Origin: Mytilus trossulus
Lineage: Eukaryota > Mollusca > Bivalvia > Mytilida > Mytilidae
Assembly (NCBI RefSeq): GCF_036588685.1
Contig: NC_086377.1
Coordinates: 66,769,233-66,833,232 of the forward strand
Direction: 5' to 3'
DNA length: 64,000 bases
Made by a program: the position numbers and the translations under genes. Of this stretch, positions 12,371 through 24,026 are shown in pieces. Within the stretch, counting starts at the first letter, position 1. Every line of letters starts with the position of its first letter. The notes beneath the pieces were generated by a model. The model worked only from the letters and a program-made list of their open reading frames with translations, was not told the origin of the DNA and made no database searches.

Positions 12371-12992
12371 ATCTAAATTGATTAGCAGAATTTGTTATCA
12401 ACAACCGGCGCAGTTTATACAGAAAAAAATTATACCCTTGTACATTATCTTGTGTATGTTTTATTTGCAAGTGAATTTATAATAATTCGCTATGCGTTTC
12501 AGAGCATGCAGACATATTAGGCAGAAGGAGAAAAACTATCTCACCAAACAAGGATCAGTTGATCACACAAAGGCACCCATGTTAACGGGAACTACATATA
12601 CCCTTTTATACTGCAGACTTGGTGTGATGTCCATAGCAGAGGTCAGCCAATCGTTATCTGTTCAATCAGAAGAAATAACATAAGTAATGTTTTCCCCTGA
12701 AAACAGAACAAGTTTACCTTTAAGACAGCAATTATACAAATGGTTAATACAACATTTCGCTGAAGGTAGGTACATACTTTACAGGTTGTGGTTATACATA
12801 ACACATATGAATTTTACACATAGAGTGATTATATTAAGTTAAGGTGTGATGCTCATTCCGCAAGGCATTGCGTTCTGAATAAATTGCTAACTGGTTGGGT
12901 AGCTCTCATTATTAACGAGATGGTTCAATTATTATTTAATTGAAATGGTTGCTTTTTCACCCAACCCTTTGTTCATATGGTAAACCTAAGCA
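12371..12992. other. No gene recognised
   Basis: One 63-codon open frame (12492-12683) shows no domain or splice support and is not called. Confidence 0.45.
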
Positions 12993-13160
12993 CGTACCGT
13001 ATAGCGGGTGTAAAATTTCGCGATTTAATTAAAAAAAGGTATGGAAAATATTTGGCAGTTTTTGTATCGACGGATTCAAAACTTTTATCAACATCTTTGC
13101 ATGTGCCGTTTTAAATTGGCGGCATTTATTTTGGCGATTTTGTTCTATCCACGAATATAG
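12993..13160 (+). mobile_element. Truncated MITE, same family as 26315-26535
   Basis: Begins taccgtatagcgggtgtaaa and matches the first two thirds of the element at 26315-26535 (shared 'ggcgattttgttctat'). The right terminal repeat is missing, so the copy is truncated. Confidence 0.7.
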
Positions 13161-13539
13161 AAACTCAGGTCATTTTTCAGTGTGGTTACATTTAGGTAAG
13201 CAATGTGAAAATAATTTGTTCCTTAGTTGTAAAACGACTCCGATAAAGAATCCCGACTAAATTACATTATCTGGAACTTTTGATTGTTTTATATCTTTGT
13301 TGAACTGTCTCATGTTTCTCTAGGTGTGAACCCATTAGTAAGGACATTGCCAGAAAGCACATTCAGAAAATAGTTTATATTCAACACCATTAGATGATGA
13401 AATTTGTTTATTGGAAATTTGAGCACTTTAATTGCCACAATAAGGTATTTTGTTCATTTTGGTCATACAACTTACATTTATTATGACAGCATTTTACCTA
13501 GTAAGGAATATGACCGTTTTTATCCATTCGTTTTTGGTG

Positions 13540-13630
13540 TTTGATCTTTTGGGTTTTCCAATTTGATTAGGGACTTTCCGTTTTAAATTTTCCTTAGAGT
13601 TCAGTATGTTGTGATTTTACGTTTTACCAT
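13540..13630 (-). repeat. Dispersed repeat family 5 fragment
   Basis: Degenerate reversed copy with 'agggactttccgttt' and 'gagttcagtatg'. It lies about 1.2 kb from the similar copy at 12290-12370. Confidence 0.6.
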
Positions 13631-14212
13631 TGAGTCATATAAGAATTCAAAATGTCACTGAACATGCAATTTTAAACCAGTTAAGTATTAAAGTAATACA
13701 CTTGAGGAATATACACATTTATCTACGTAAACTTAGTTATTCCACAGAAGTATGGTTAATACCAACACCTTCCCTTTTTGAATTAAAAGAGAAAATGGAG
13801 ATATACTCTCCATTCTTTGGTTTGTAAGTAAGAAGGCAAAGACGTGATTGAATGTTTCAATATGCGAATATGTTTTAACAATTGAACATATCAATTAAGC
13901 AAATGCCGTAATCTGTTTTATTTATCTGCTTTAAACTTGTATACTTTTCAAAACAAACACGAACTTAATTCTTTCTTTGTATTCTTTTATGTACGGATAT
14001 CAAAGACATCCTACTCATATATGACAATAACATTTATGTCACTGAATATTTGATACTATTTATATGTCTTAGTATTTGACTACCTACTTTTCAATTTGTC
14101 AATGAAGAATACATAAATTTATAAAAAAAAACAGAATTAATAAATATAGGGGATGATTAGACGCCATTGTATTAACAAGTCGTATTGATATGCTGATAAA
14201 ATTTAATATATA
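13631..14212. other. No gene recognised
   Basis: AT-rich spacer. A 65-codon open frame at 13630-13827 has no recognisable content. Confidence 0.5.
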
Positions 14213-15495
14213 CACATGGAAAAAAGTATTGCAACACCTTGATTTTTTAAAAGTTGAAAAATCATTCTCTTATTTTGGATGGAATATGATAAAATATTTG
14301 TAAAATAATATTGAAACGTAGTTAATGATCACATTAGCATTAAAACGAACAAAAAATTCATAAAAAAAAAAAAGTTTTATCTAACCAAAATTTTTATAAC
14401 AAAATGAAGTGTTTTTTGTACAAAAAAATGCATTTTACAAGTATTGCTGTAGTTGAACTTTACAATGTCAGACATTTAAAAATTAATCTTAAGATGATTG
14501 TTCACATCATGGTTGATCGTTATACGCCAAAGAATTAGTACTTTGTGCGCAGCCTCCATTCAAACGACTAACCGCATCTTAACGTCTTTAGATTCCTGCC
14601 ATAAGTCGACCAATGTGTTGCTAAGGTAGCAGCAACCATTCTTGACGAAGGGTATTGTTTATTTCATGACGTGTTCGAACTGGGGTGTCCTTTCGTGCAC
14701 TTTACGCCCAATCGTGTCCCATATATGCTCGATATGGTTCAAATTCGGACTACGATTGTGCCAAGGAAGATAAACCGAATTCCATTGGAACAATGGATCT
14801 TCCTCAACGACGCTAATTTCCAACTTTGGCGAGTTATGCACTATATTAGATACGGTAATCTGTATGTCTGTTCGTATGCAAAGGTTCCCGAAATCGCATT
14901 ATCGCACAATAACCAGAAGCGATGAGACATCTCGAATAGTTCTTGTTTAAAGTCTCCTGTATGGTCATCACTCTCTCTTTAGGATTGTATTGTTTGCAAT
15001 GGATATCCTTCTGACCAACCTTCATTATGCTTGATTTTCACTAACAGATGTTATAGGGGGTCTTTTTGACCACGGAAGGTCTTTAACATCACTTCTTGCT
15101 TGATTTTTATTCTCAAAACGACTTATACTGGAAGGGTGACGACCAACATTACGTGCAATTGTCGCAGCGACGTACCTGCTTCCCTCATGCTGATTATCTG
15201 CCATCTTGCTGCAGTTATGAGTTGTTGATGACCAATTACAAGTTGTCAAGCACATACATTTATAAACTTGGTTATTTTAAGTGTTGAAAACAATGAGGAT
15301 AAAAACAGCTGTTTACGAGTACAGTAGCTGCATGTGCAGATAAGAACTGATAGAGTCGATATTTATTGATTAAAATCAGGTGATATTTGAATAATGTTTA
15401 ATTAGTTCTATTTCAACAAATTATTTAACAAAAAAATTAAAAGTGTTTTTTTAATTTGAATTTCAATTTGGTGTTGCAATACTTTTTTCCATGGG
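14213..15495 (-). mobile_element. Complete Tc1-like transposon with dead transposase
   Basis: Both ends carry atggaaaaaagtattgcaac in opposite orientation. The element is 1283 bp and is flanked by TA at 14211-14212 and 15496-15497, the target duplication expected of Tc1/mariner. Transposase homology is on the minus strand. The N-terminal part (15255-15025) has a helix-turn-helix piece (NVGRHPSSISRFE) and a DLPWSKRPPITS linker. The C-terminal part (14841-14659) reads WHNRSPNLNHIEHIWDTIGR, the segment around the second catalytic Asp to the third acidic residue in Tc1 DDE enzymes. The middle is broken by stops and frameshifts, so the copy cannot make an active enzyme, although its ends are nearly intact. 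Confidence 0.92.
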
Positions 15496-16069
15496 TATAA
15501 TTTAAATCAAGCAAAATAAACGTGACTTTATCATTTGCAGTTGATCATTCAAAGACCTTGTAATTTAAACTTCTCAAAAAAAATTCTAACCAAAATTGAT
15601 TATAAGCTAATTTTAAGATATTCAAGTACACGTTTATAATATTGTTTATAATATTCTTTTTTCTCCTGCTGTGTATATTTGTGCAAAATATGCTGATTTT
15701 ATTTTGATGTATCATCATTTAAAACTACCTAAAATAAATGAAACCTACATTGTATAATCCCAGATATTTAAGAAATTATTCTTCAAATCTTTTTCTTTTG
15801 CTTAACATTTAATTTACAGTCAACATAATACTCATACTGGTTATATTTATACTTATATTTGTGTTTTTTTATAAGATTGAAGATTCTTTAATTAACCTAT
15901 TGTATGAAGCAATACAAAACATTTGTTACTTCTACTTTACTATTCTTGAATTTTACCATATGTTTACTGCAATTTAAATGAACAAAGTTCTGTTTACCAC
16001 TAGTATGTATATATGATATATTTAAGCATATTTCAGAAACAACAAACATATTAGTTTCTAACCTGTTAG
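15496..16069. other. Upstream of gene A; first exon not found
   Basis: Exon structure predicts a 5' exon of gene A, ending in phase 1, somewhere upstream. I could not pick one out of this AT-rich stretch. Confidence 0.4.
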
Positions 16070-19000
16070 ACGACGAGAAATTAGTCATTTGGTTTTATGA
16101 CGTCGTTGATATTATTGGTATTAACGAGGAACATAGAAAGGCATGTCAACAAGCATGGATAATGCATGAGATTCTGTTGACTCTCCTCCTTAAAAATACC
16201 TACTACTTTATTGGAAGCTCAATTGAAGGCACAATTTCATCAGGTGAGACCTTATCAGAATTTATCGGATTCAAATGAAGTTTTTCCCTAACTGTTAATT
16301 TTTTCTCTATTTGTGTATTCATTACTGGATCAAAACTGTAATACTTTGATGTATATTTTACCAAGTCATTTTGCCTTTGTTTACCTATGAAATATGCATT
16401 ACGTGAAATTTTGATCAACTCAACCTTTAATTATATTATATCAAGGTGTACATGCAATCGAAATATATACATTGAATTTAGAGTTCATTAGTAAATGTTG
16501 TATAAAAAAACTACTGTGGAGTCATCTGTCAACGTGGATGCCTATTCTAGTGCATTGAGGAAAATATCTTACTGGGGATATTTGATTTCGAGGTGTTGTC
16601 AACGTATGCCAGCAGAATATTGATACTTCATGGAACATGGAAACCCATAGTTTTTGGTGGGGTTTTTGTTGCTTATTCTTTAGTTTTCTATGTTGTGTCA
16701 TGTGTACTATTGTTTGTCTGTTTTTTCTACATTTTTTTAGCCATGGTGTTGTCAGTTTGTTTTCGATTTGTGAGTTTGACTGTCCCTCTGGTATCTTTCG
16801 TCCCTCTTTTAAATTCTAATTAACCTTACCAACGATATCAAAAATATGTGCATTTCGATTAACACTTAACTTACATACTAGAAATTGTCTATTAACCGAT
16901 TACTTTTTTTTTTATTCGAACAATAGGTGATTTTACTTCAATTGACATAATTAGTTGTGCCTGTAGTTTTAAGTCGAACATATTTACCAATATAGCATGT
17001 TTTAATTGACAGGTGAAAAACATGACTATGATGTAATGGAATATCATCAAAGTTATCCTGTCTTTGAAAAAATAGAAGGAGATGCAATAGGCAGAGACAC
17101 GATTATTTTAATTATTAGAGAATTAACAACCTCTGCTGGATACGTCAAACTGCAGCTCGTACTAAATGATATGCAAGGCAAGTTGTCGTTAAATTCAGAT
17201 ATGACAAACTTTATTAAAAAAAGTTGTAAAATTGACAAACATGAAAGAATTTTTCTTCATGAAATTTTCAATTTGCCAGATGAATCACCGTTTATGTATT
17301 CAACAGAAAATAAACCCGCTATAAAGACGAAACACTATAATGGTGCATCTTTAGATAATAATATAGCTTGCCGATTCAAAACATGGCCTACTTTTGCAAA
17401 GGAATGGATTTCCCGCAACAGATTGTTTGGATGGCCGACGAAAAGTATGGTTCAACAGCTGTCTTTACTTGGATTTTTCGTTGTCAAAAAAGGTCATCCT
17501 CTATCACCAGAAAAAAGATTTAGAATGGAGAGCATCATTTTCTTTGCAAGAACGACAACTCATGTTTAGTCTTACAGATGTACAACACAAATTTTACACT
17601 GTACTTAAGATGTTTAATCGAGAAATTATAAAATCTGACTGCATAACTTCATACCATTGGAAGACATGTCTTTTTATGTGATTGAACAGAACAGCAGCAT
17701 TATTTGGGAAAAGGAAAAACTATTTGTATGTATGCATATTTGTATCTTGTTAATGCTGACATGGGTCAACAGTGAGTATTGTTCAAATTAATTTATTCCT
17801 CATGACAGTTTATTTGTTGGAACGCTTAATGAAAGTCAGAAATTTGAATTAGAAAGCAAACTAAAGGAAATTTTAAAAGACGGATTAAATTGTTTGGTTA
17901 AAATTAAAGCAGGCAACATATGCGAATATTATTTGACACGAGCCTCGCTTAAAGATTTTAAACTGCTACAGTCAAATAGTGAGCATGATTTAAAAAAGCC
18001 CTATACAAGAGCTGGAGGGATAGCATTGTTATAGTATTGGAAATTTTCAATCACAAAATACTTGACCGATATATATATCATGCAAATAATGACGTTTTAA
18101 TTTTCATTCAGGACCTGTGGAGCATGTTAAAGCGTATTATCGATACTCGCACCATTACTGAACACACAACAAAAGAAACAAAAAAATCGCTGTCATCTTT
18201 GTTACCCCATCTCTACACGTGTTTAGCTAGTAGCATTGCTGTGATAGCTATTCAGAATACTAATATCAAGGTTAGAGATTTTCTGTTACTCGGATCGTTT
18301 ACATACTTTATGAAAGGTAATTTACCTGGAAAACTGAAATTTATATCCGTACTGTACTCTTTAGGGTTATATGAAGAATGTGAATGGTACATAGACCAAC
18401 TTGATGAGGGACATATAAAATATGCCCCATCTTTTTGTGGTTGTAGAATCTTAAACGATAATGTACTAGAGACTAGTATGAATATAACACCACAGGAATA
18501 TGTGTCTACATGTGTGTCGTTTTTGTCGGCGGAACTCCAAATAACCCCAGATGCATTGAAATATGAGATGTTCAGGTATTTCGGTATATCTGTCACGAAA
18601 GAAGAAAGAGCTCACACATTTTGCCAATGGCATTACAGGGCCGTTGTTGACTGCAATTTTTATTTCTTATTTCTCAAATTTTTAATTAAACACAAACGCA
18701 GGAGGATCGAAAAGATTTCATATATCTATGACGAGTTAAATCTATTGTTATCAAGACAGCAAGTCAGGCATCGCGATGTAGCTCTTAACTTGATGGCTTG
18801 GATACATATGTCCATTCTTAAAACTCCAGCAGCATTATATTTTTTAACATTGTCATGGAACTACATGAATTCCCTGGATTTATGTCTATGTATAGTAACA
18901 GAGGAAATGAAACGGAAACAGTACAAATTCAATGCTGCAAAGCTTCATGCTTTGGTTGTGTTGCATAAAACGTGGTTTGTAATGAATACATCGAGCAACA

Positions 19001-19155
19001 TATTATGTTTTCATTGTTATTCAGTAAAGGAAAAAAACTTTAAAAAATGTAGCAACTGCAAAATATCCACGTATTGTTCCAAACAATGTCAACAAAATGA
19101 TTGGAAGATTCATAAGGTGGTTTGTAAAATTGTGAAAACGTATCACAGTATATAA
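16070..19155 (+). pseudogene. Gene A: Mab-21-type nucleotidyltransferase fused to MYND finger, decayed
   Basis: Exon 16070-16243 codes DDEKLVIWFYDVVDIIG and ends FIGSSIEGTISS, the GS..EG signature of the Mab-21/cGAS nucleotidyltransferase fold, before a GTGAGA donor. The next exon opens at 17013 after tttaattgacag with HDYDV, giving the Asp-x-Asp pair. Then follow SLDNNIACRFKTWP (candidate third acid) and the ITSYHWKTCLF helix motif. The frame is lost at an A run near 17510, again at a T run near 17675, at an in-frame TAA near 17793, and at an A run near 17994. From 18037 a 372-codon stretch is unbroken. It has a helical middle region (FTYFMKGNLPGKLKFISVLY) and a full MYND finger (residues 324-363: CFHC, CSNC, YCSKQC, then H and C). 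Intron phases equal those of gene B. Three lesions are in homopolymers, so assembly error could explain part of this. The 5' exon was not found. Confidence 0.82.
16640..16815 (-). repeat. Dispersed repeat family 6 fragment in intron of gene A
   Basis: Contains 'gtactattgtttgtctgtt' and gtttgactgtccctctggta, matching the reversed ends of copies at 40105-40230, 20925-21130 and 61430-61690. It sits between the two recognised exons of gene A. The two open frames over it are shadows. Confidence 0.7.
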
Positions 19156-19232
19156 TTGTTTTATTAACAATTAACAACATGTAACATTTGTTAATTTTTA
19201 TTGGGATAAAAGAACAGAGATTACACAATGGG

Positions 19233-19238
19233 AATAAA
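19233..19238 (+). terminator. Polyadenylation signal, gene A
   Basis: AATAAA 78 bases after the stop codon of the decayed Mab-21/MYND gene A, a normal spacing for a 3' end signal. Confidence 0.55.
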
Positions 19239-19617
19239 TACCAGAAATTTTACTCTGTCATCTCAGTAAAAAAAATGTTTCTTATCAAGTATTTATGAAT
19301 AATTGAGGAAATCAGACGCACATGACACTCGAATCAGACGAATAACAATGCCAAATCAAGTTTACAGGAGAAGGCCCTCGAATGAATTATCTTGTTCTCA
19401 GTTTTCTTTAAATTTTCAAAGTCTACGAGTTCTAATGTGAATATCTAAACATTTGTGCTAAAGATATCTAATTTTAGGAATGACATATTAATGCATGACA
19501 TCATAATGCAATGTTTGTTTTCACTTGACGTTCAGAATTATGGATTTTTTAAAATCTTATAACATTGTTAACGCTGTGCACAAACTGAATTTAAGTGTAA
19601 ATATGGCAAAAAAGACA
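19239..19617. other. No gene recognised
   Basis: Downstream flank of gene A, AT-rich, no assignable feature. Confidence 0.5.
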
Positions 19618-19860
19618 TTTGTTAGTCTTGTATTATTTTTGATTTTAGTTTCTTGTGTACAATTTGGAGTTTAGTATGGCGTTCATTATCACTGAACTAG
19701 TATATATATTTGCTTAGGGGCAAGCTGAAGGACGACTCCGGGTGGGGGAATTTCTCGCTGCATTGAAGACATGTTTGTAACCTTCTGCTGTTGTCTGTTC
19801 TATGGTGGGGTTGTTGTCTCTTTGACACATTCCCCATTTCCATTCTCAATTTTATTAAAT
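19618..19860 (-). repeat. Dispersed repeat family 1, copy 3
   Basis: Reverse complement of the 5' half of the copies at 1-450 and 5785-6180: 'ttagtcttgtattattttt', 'agtttcttgtgtacaattt', then 'tctttgacacattccccat'. The 3' half is missing. Confidence 0.85.
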
Positions 19861-20924
19861 AGATATAGGAAGATGAAGTGTGAGTGTCAATGAGCCAACT
19901 CTCCATCCAAATAACAATTAATTAAATGCTTGCTTTCATCGTAAAATTGTGCATTGGCAAGAATAAACTTGATTAAACCGTACTATTTGTTTTTATTTCA
20001 GTACATCATTTATAATTGATTTTGTCAATACTACCAAACAGACGATGGCTAAGGTGATTTATTTGAGATTATATTTATTTGGTTAGTATGCATTCAACGC
20101 TTCAATACGGAATTATATTGGTGCTTTGGTATTAGAGTTTTTTAAGGAGGAATTCGACAACAACAGATTTGTTTAAGACATGTGATATGTGAGCAGTTTC
20201 TTTCTCAATCCAAAATACCGAAAGAACTGAAATATTTCAAATATGTGATGAAATATTAAATCCATATCAAATATATAATATCACAGCCAAGTTAAACGTT
20301 TTATTCTGGTTTGTTAGTCGATGGTTTGCCTTCAATGAACTTAATTTGGAAATTAATAAGCAGATGTGGATTAGGGTTGCAGGACCCCTTATATGGAGTT
20401 AAATATTTGATAAATGCATTACTTTTTACAAAAATTTCTTCAAATATTGACTTGCTTGGGGTCGTCTTATGTTTTTGAAAATCATGTATCCGCTACTGAT
20501 AAGACACATGATATATGGTCTTGTCTACAAAAAGCTTATGTTCATGTTTACGTTCTCTACGATTAAGAGAAAGGGGTTTGGCTCTGAATCATTTAACGGG
20601 AAATAAATATACTGAAATCTGGAATATACTCTGATTTACAAATATATTTTCTACATGTAAACTCCTGTAACAAGAAAAATGTACTACTCCGATGATATAT
20701 AGAAAAGATCCATATCATTCAAACCACTCTCATAGGTTTGATTTCGTGGTTCGTATCGACAACACGTTACAATCGAAAATGGGTTGCTTCAAATGTCGAA
20801 TGTAAAAAATTATATGCTTTAGAGTAGATAAAACTCATATTTAATGTCTACGTTTTATCAATATAGATTAAGAAGATGTCGTATACCTCCAATGAGACAG
20901 CTCTATCCCAGAGACCGAGTATAA
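19861..20924. other. No gene recognised
   Basis: AT-rich, short frames only, no repeat assigned. Confidence 0.5.
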
Positions 20925-21130
20925 AAGTAAGCTATTATAAGTCAACATACGTCATTCAGCGTATAGCAAAAGCTCATAGATCGAAAATAAACTGACAATG
21001 TCATTGCTTAAAATGGAAAAGACAAAACATAGTACCCGAGACACAACATAGAAAACTGAAGACTAAGCAACAGGAACCCCACAAAAACTGGGGATGATCG
21101 CATGTGCTCCGGAAGGGTAGAACAATACGA
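20925..21130 (+). repeat. Dispersed repeat family 6
   Basis: Carries 'atagatcgaaaataaactga', 'aagactaagcaacaggaac' and 'gtgctccggaagggtag', in the same order as copies at 22750-23020 and 61430-61690. Confidence 0.75.
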
Positions 21131-21529
21131 ATTCAAATATCCTCTGTGTTATTATTTTATTGCATTTTTGAATCGACAACGGCAGTGGATTTTTGTTTTT
21201 TGAAGCCATTACCAAAAAAATACAGTTATTACATTGAAATAAAATCCATACACAAAAATACAACTGCAAATTATCTGACTTTCTGATTTGCCCTAGAAAA
21301 TGTATGGGAGGAGTAATTTGAGATTGAAATGTCTGTTATATCAAACAAAATAGTCTATACAAAAGTGCAGTAAAACAATTCTCAGAATTCCAAATAAGTC
21401 AAGATGAAGTAATAAAAGTACACAAATGGCATCTGCAAGGAATTTGCAAGGAATAAACGCTTACATAAACTTTAATGTATGAATATTAATATACATATAG
21501 AGACCAACCAACTGTCAATTGTTAATACA
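21131..21529. other. No gene recognised
   Basis: Short overlapping frames on both strands without a recognisable domain. Confidence 0.5.
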
Positions 21530-21905
21530 AAAAAACCTTATTAAATGTACCTGTTTTATCACAAATAGCTTGAACATTGATGAAATGGCCCCCTTTAGTT
21601 TTTCTATTGACATAGGCATAATTATTTTCACCGGTTGTTGGTTGGATTTTTCTATGCGTGCAATAAAATATACCAATAACATCTGAAAGGTGTGCTACCT
21701 CGTAAAACCCCTCTTTGATTCTACATTCCTCCCCGCCAGGAGAAGTCAGTTTTGTGTAATTTTTAGCAATGTGAAAAGTGAAAACATCGTTTACAACCAG
21801 ATATATGGTATCCCACTGGATCACCATCAATTGTCATTGGACTATTAGTTGCATAATACTGCAAAGCCAACTGGGTTTTGATTTCTGCAGGTATAGCATA
21901 CGAAA
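21530..21905 (-). pseudogene. PIF/Harbinger transposase relic
   Basis: The minus-strand frame 21830-21522 reads VIGIFYCTHRKIQPTTGEN and then YVNRKTKGGHFINVQAICDK. This matches the central block of HARBI1-like DDE transposases around the first catalytic Asp (family pattern IGCIDGTHI..., with YVNRKG.HSINVQ following). Here the expected acidic residue before the TH pair is Cys (FYCTH), so the catalytic site is altered. Upstream, in a second frame, IPAEIKTQLALQYYATNS matches the N-terminal helical region of the same family, showing a frameshift. The C-terminal acids are missing. It is inactive. Confidence 0.75.
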
Positions 21906-22749
21906 TTTATCATGTTGTTCTGCATAAGTGTGGCTCAAAAGTATTGGTAGGTATTACACACTCTCTTTCATAAACCTTCATCTATCTCTAAACTCCCTGG
22001 CATCATACTCTAAATATAAATGGCGATAAACCATTTGCTTGTCGCGTCATATGACTATATTATCAATTAACCTTGCAGCCATTATTGTATTTATCCAATG
22101 GATTAGAATTAGCTGGTTGATTTGTGTTGGTTAGATATATACAGTGGATATTGATATTTAGCCAACGTATATGTTTTGAGCAATAATAATTAACCAATGT
22201 AGAAAATTTCATCCCTTAGCAACTCAGTCCTGGCAACTAACATCATATAAATAAATTGCAACGACGTTGGTTAGATAGTATTCTCAATTGGCTGACTTTA
22301 TTTTGTTCTTGATCTTACTCGTATACCCCGCCTGAAGAATTCGTTCAAAGATGTCAGTGTCTTAATTTTATTTTTTTGCTTATAACGGATTTTTCACTGG
22401 TTGTTTTCACTTTTTTATGATCAATTATTCTTTGATTTACCTCTATGTTTCTGCTGGGATTTGTTAGCGGTTTATATTAATGTAGAAATGGGTATATTCA
22501 TTGAATCATTGTGTCCTGTTTTTGGATATGTCAACAACTAAATTATTCCAAAATTCTTACATAAATTTTATTTGAGGATTACAGCTTTGAATGCATAAAA
22601 CATTTCTAAACATTCGATTGATGTTTATGCTGTATGATTATGATAACTTGTGTTCTAAACGAAACTATGTTTATACCTTCATTCGAAACTTGAATATTAG
22701 TAAAAGGGTCTTAAATAAGTTTATGTTATACTTATTTCTTTTGCCTGAA
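21906..22749. other. No gene recognised
   Basis: May hold outer parts of the Harbinger element, but no terminal inverted repeats could be matched by eye. Confidence 0.4.
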
Positions 22750-23020
22750 ATGAGGGACGATAGATTCCAAAGGGACAGCCTAACTCATATATAAAAATAA
22801 TGACAACGCCAAGGCTAAAAAAGAAAAAAAGACAAACAGACAAATAATAGTACATAAGACAGAGCATAGAAAATTAAGACTAAATAATACGAACCGAATC
22901 AAAAACTGGTGCTGTTAGCATGTGTTCTGGAAAGGTAAGCATATCCTACTGCTCCACATGTGGCACTTGCCGTGTTGCTCATATGATCACAAACCCGGTT
23001 AGTAGTCTAAATTTGGTAGG
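22750..23020 (+). repeat. Dispersed repeat family 6
   Basis: Has 'tgacaacgccaaggctaaa', 'gtgttctggaaaggtaagc' and 'ctccacatgtggcacttgc', in the family order. It is one of the longer copies. Confidence 0.8.
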
Positions 23021-24026
23021 GCACATTCTTAAAAAGGAAATGGGATAGTAGTTACAATATAAGGAACATATCTGATATCATCAGCGAAACGGTTATTCCA
23101 TAACGGTCAATGAACTCGTGATGGCGTCCATAAAACAAACGAAGGAATGAACTCTCGGTTTAATAGCTTTCTTTTGAGCAGCAAGCATTTATCAAGGATA
23201 TCATGATAGGAAATACAAGCCATGAATTATCGTATCAACTGGGATATATATATACTCTGTATGCAGGTGCTGTTGGAATGTTGCTATATAGAAATCAAAA
23301 GTTCACAATTTGGAAGCTGCAATCATCTTTTTTGTCGTTAAATTTGCTTTCAACCGACCCTCATTGTCAATTTCTAGATGTAAGTCAAGATATGAAGCAG
23401 ATTTAACTGTATCTGTTGTATTCTTATCCTTAGTTCAACGGGATAGATGCGTCAACAAAGTCGTCAATTGCATTCCCAGTTGTTAGCGGAGTTCGTGTTG
23501 TTTCTTCTTTATTATTTGTAACTGATGATGTAAATGTCTTTTGGTTTTATGAGACTTTGTTTACTCGTTGGTTTTGATTGTTATTGTCTTAGGAGTAATT
23601 TAGTGAGTGAACATCATCTTTATAGCGGAAAGTTAAGTTAAAGGATATTGACTAATTCTCATCTTTCGTCCTGAGAAACTCCTGTATGAAGACTGCCTCA
23701 TAATAATAAAGGAACAAGGAGGCAAAAAATGGAGCACATTTGCCGACAGTCTGTAGAAAAAAAAAAGCAATCATCACGTACTAAATATGGTTGTCAATCA
23801 AGAAATCAAACATCTTGATAATGCCAGTTTCAGAGAATGTTTTGCTTGAATTATAGTGATTCTTTACAAAGTAGGATTTGTCCCTCCCTTAAACAAGAAA
23901 TCGTAACTACGTTGGACTTTTTTATGAAGCAAAGCAATACCTACTCTTTCAATTTGACTTTTAGTTTCCAACCTTACCATATCATTCAGTACTCTTAATC
24001 AACATATATATATATATGTTGATTAA
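23021..24026. other. No gene recognised
   Basis: Short degenerate repeat pieces near 23475-23590 resemble the outer part of family 6, but borders are unclear. A short TA run lies at 24003-24017. Confidence 0.4.

Noticed and set aside
17006..17012. Apparent start of a 187-residue protein in gene A
   Set aside because: Also a TTG within the acceptor ttaattgacag. The exon starts at 17013 and is preceded by the Gly-Ser exon.
18252..18596. 114-codon minus-strand open frame
   Set aside because: Antisense shadow of the conserved middle region of gene A, with no domain of its own.
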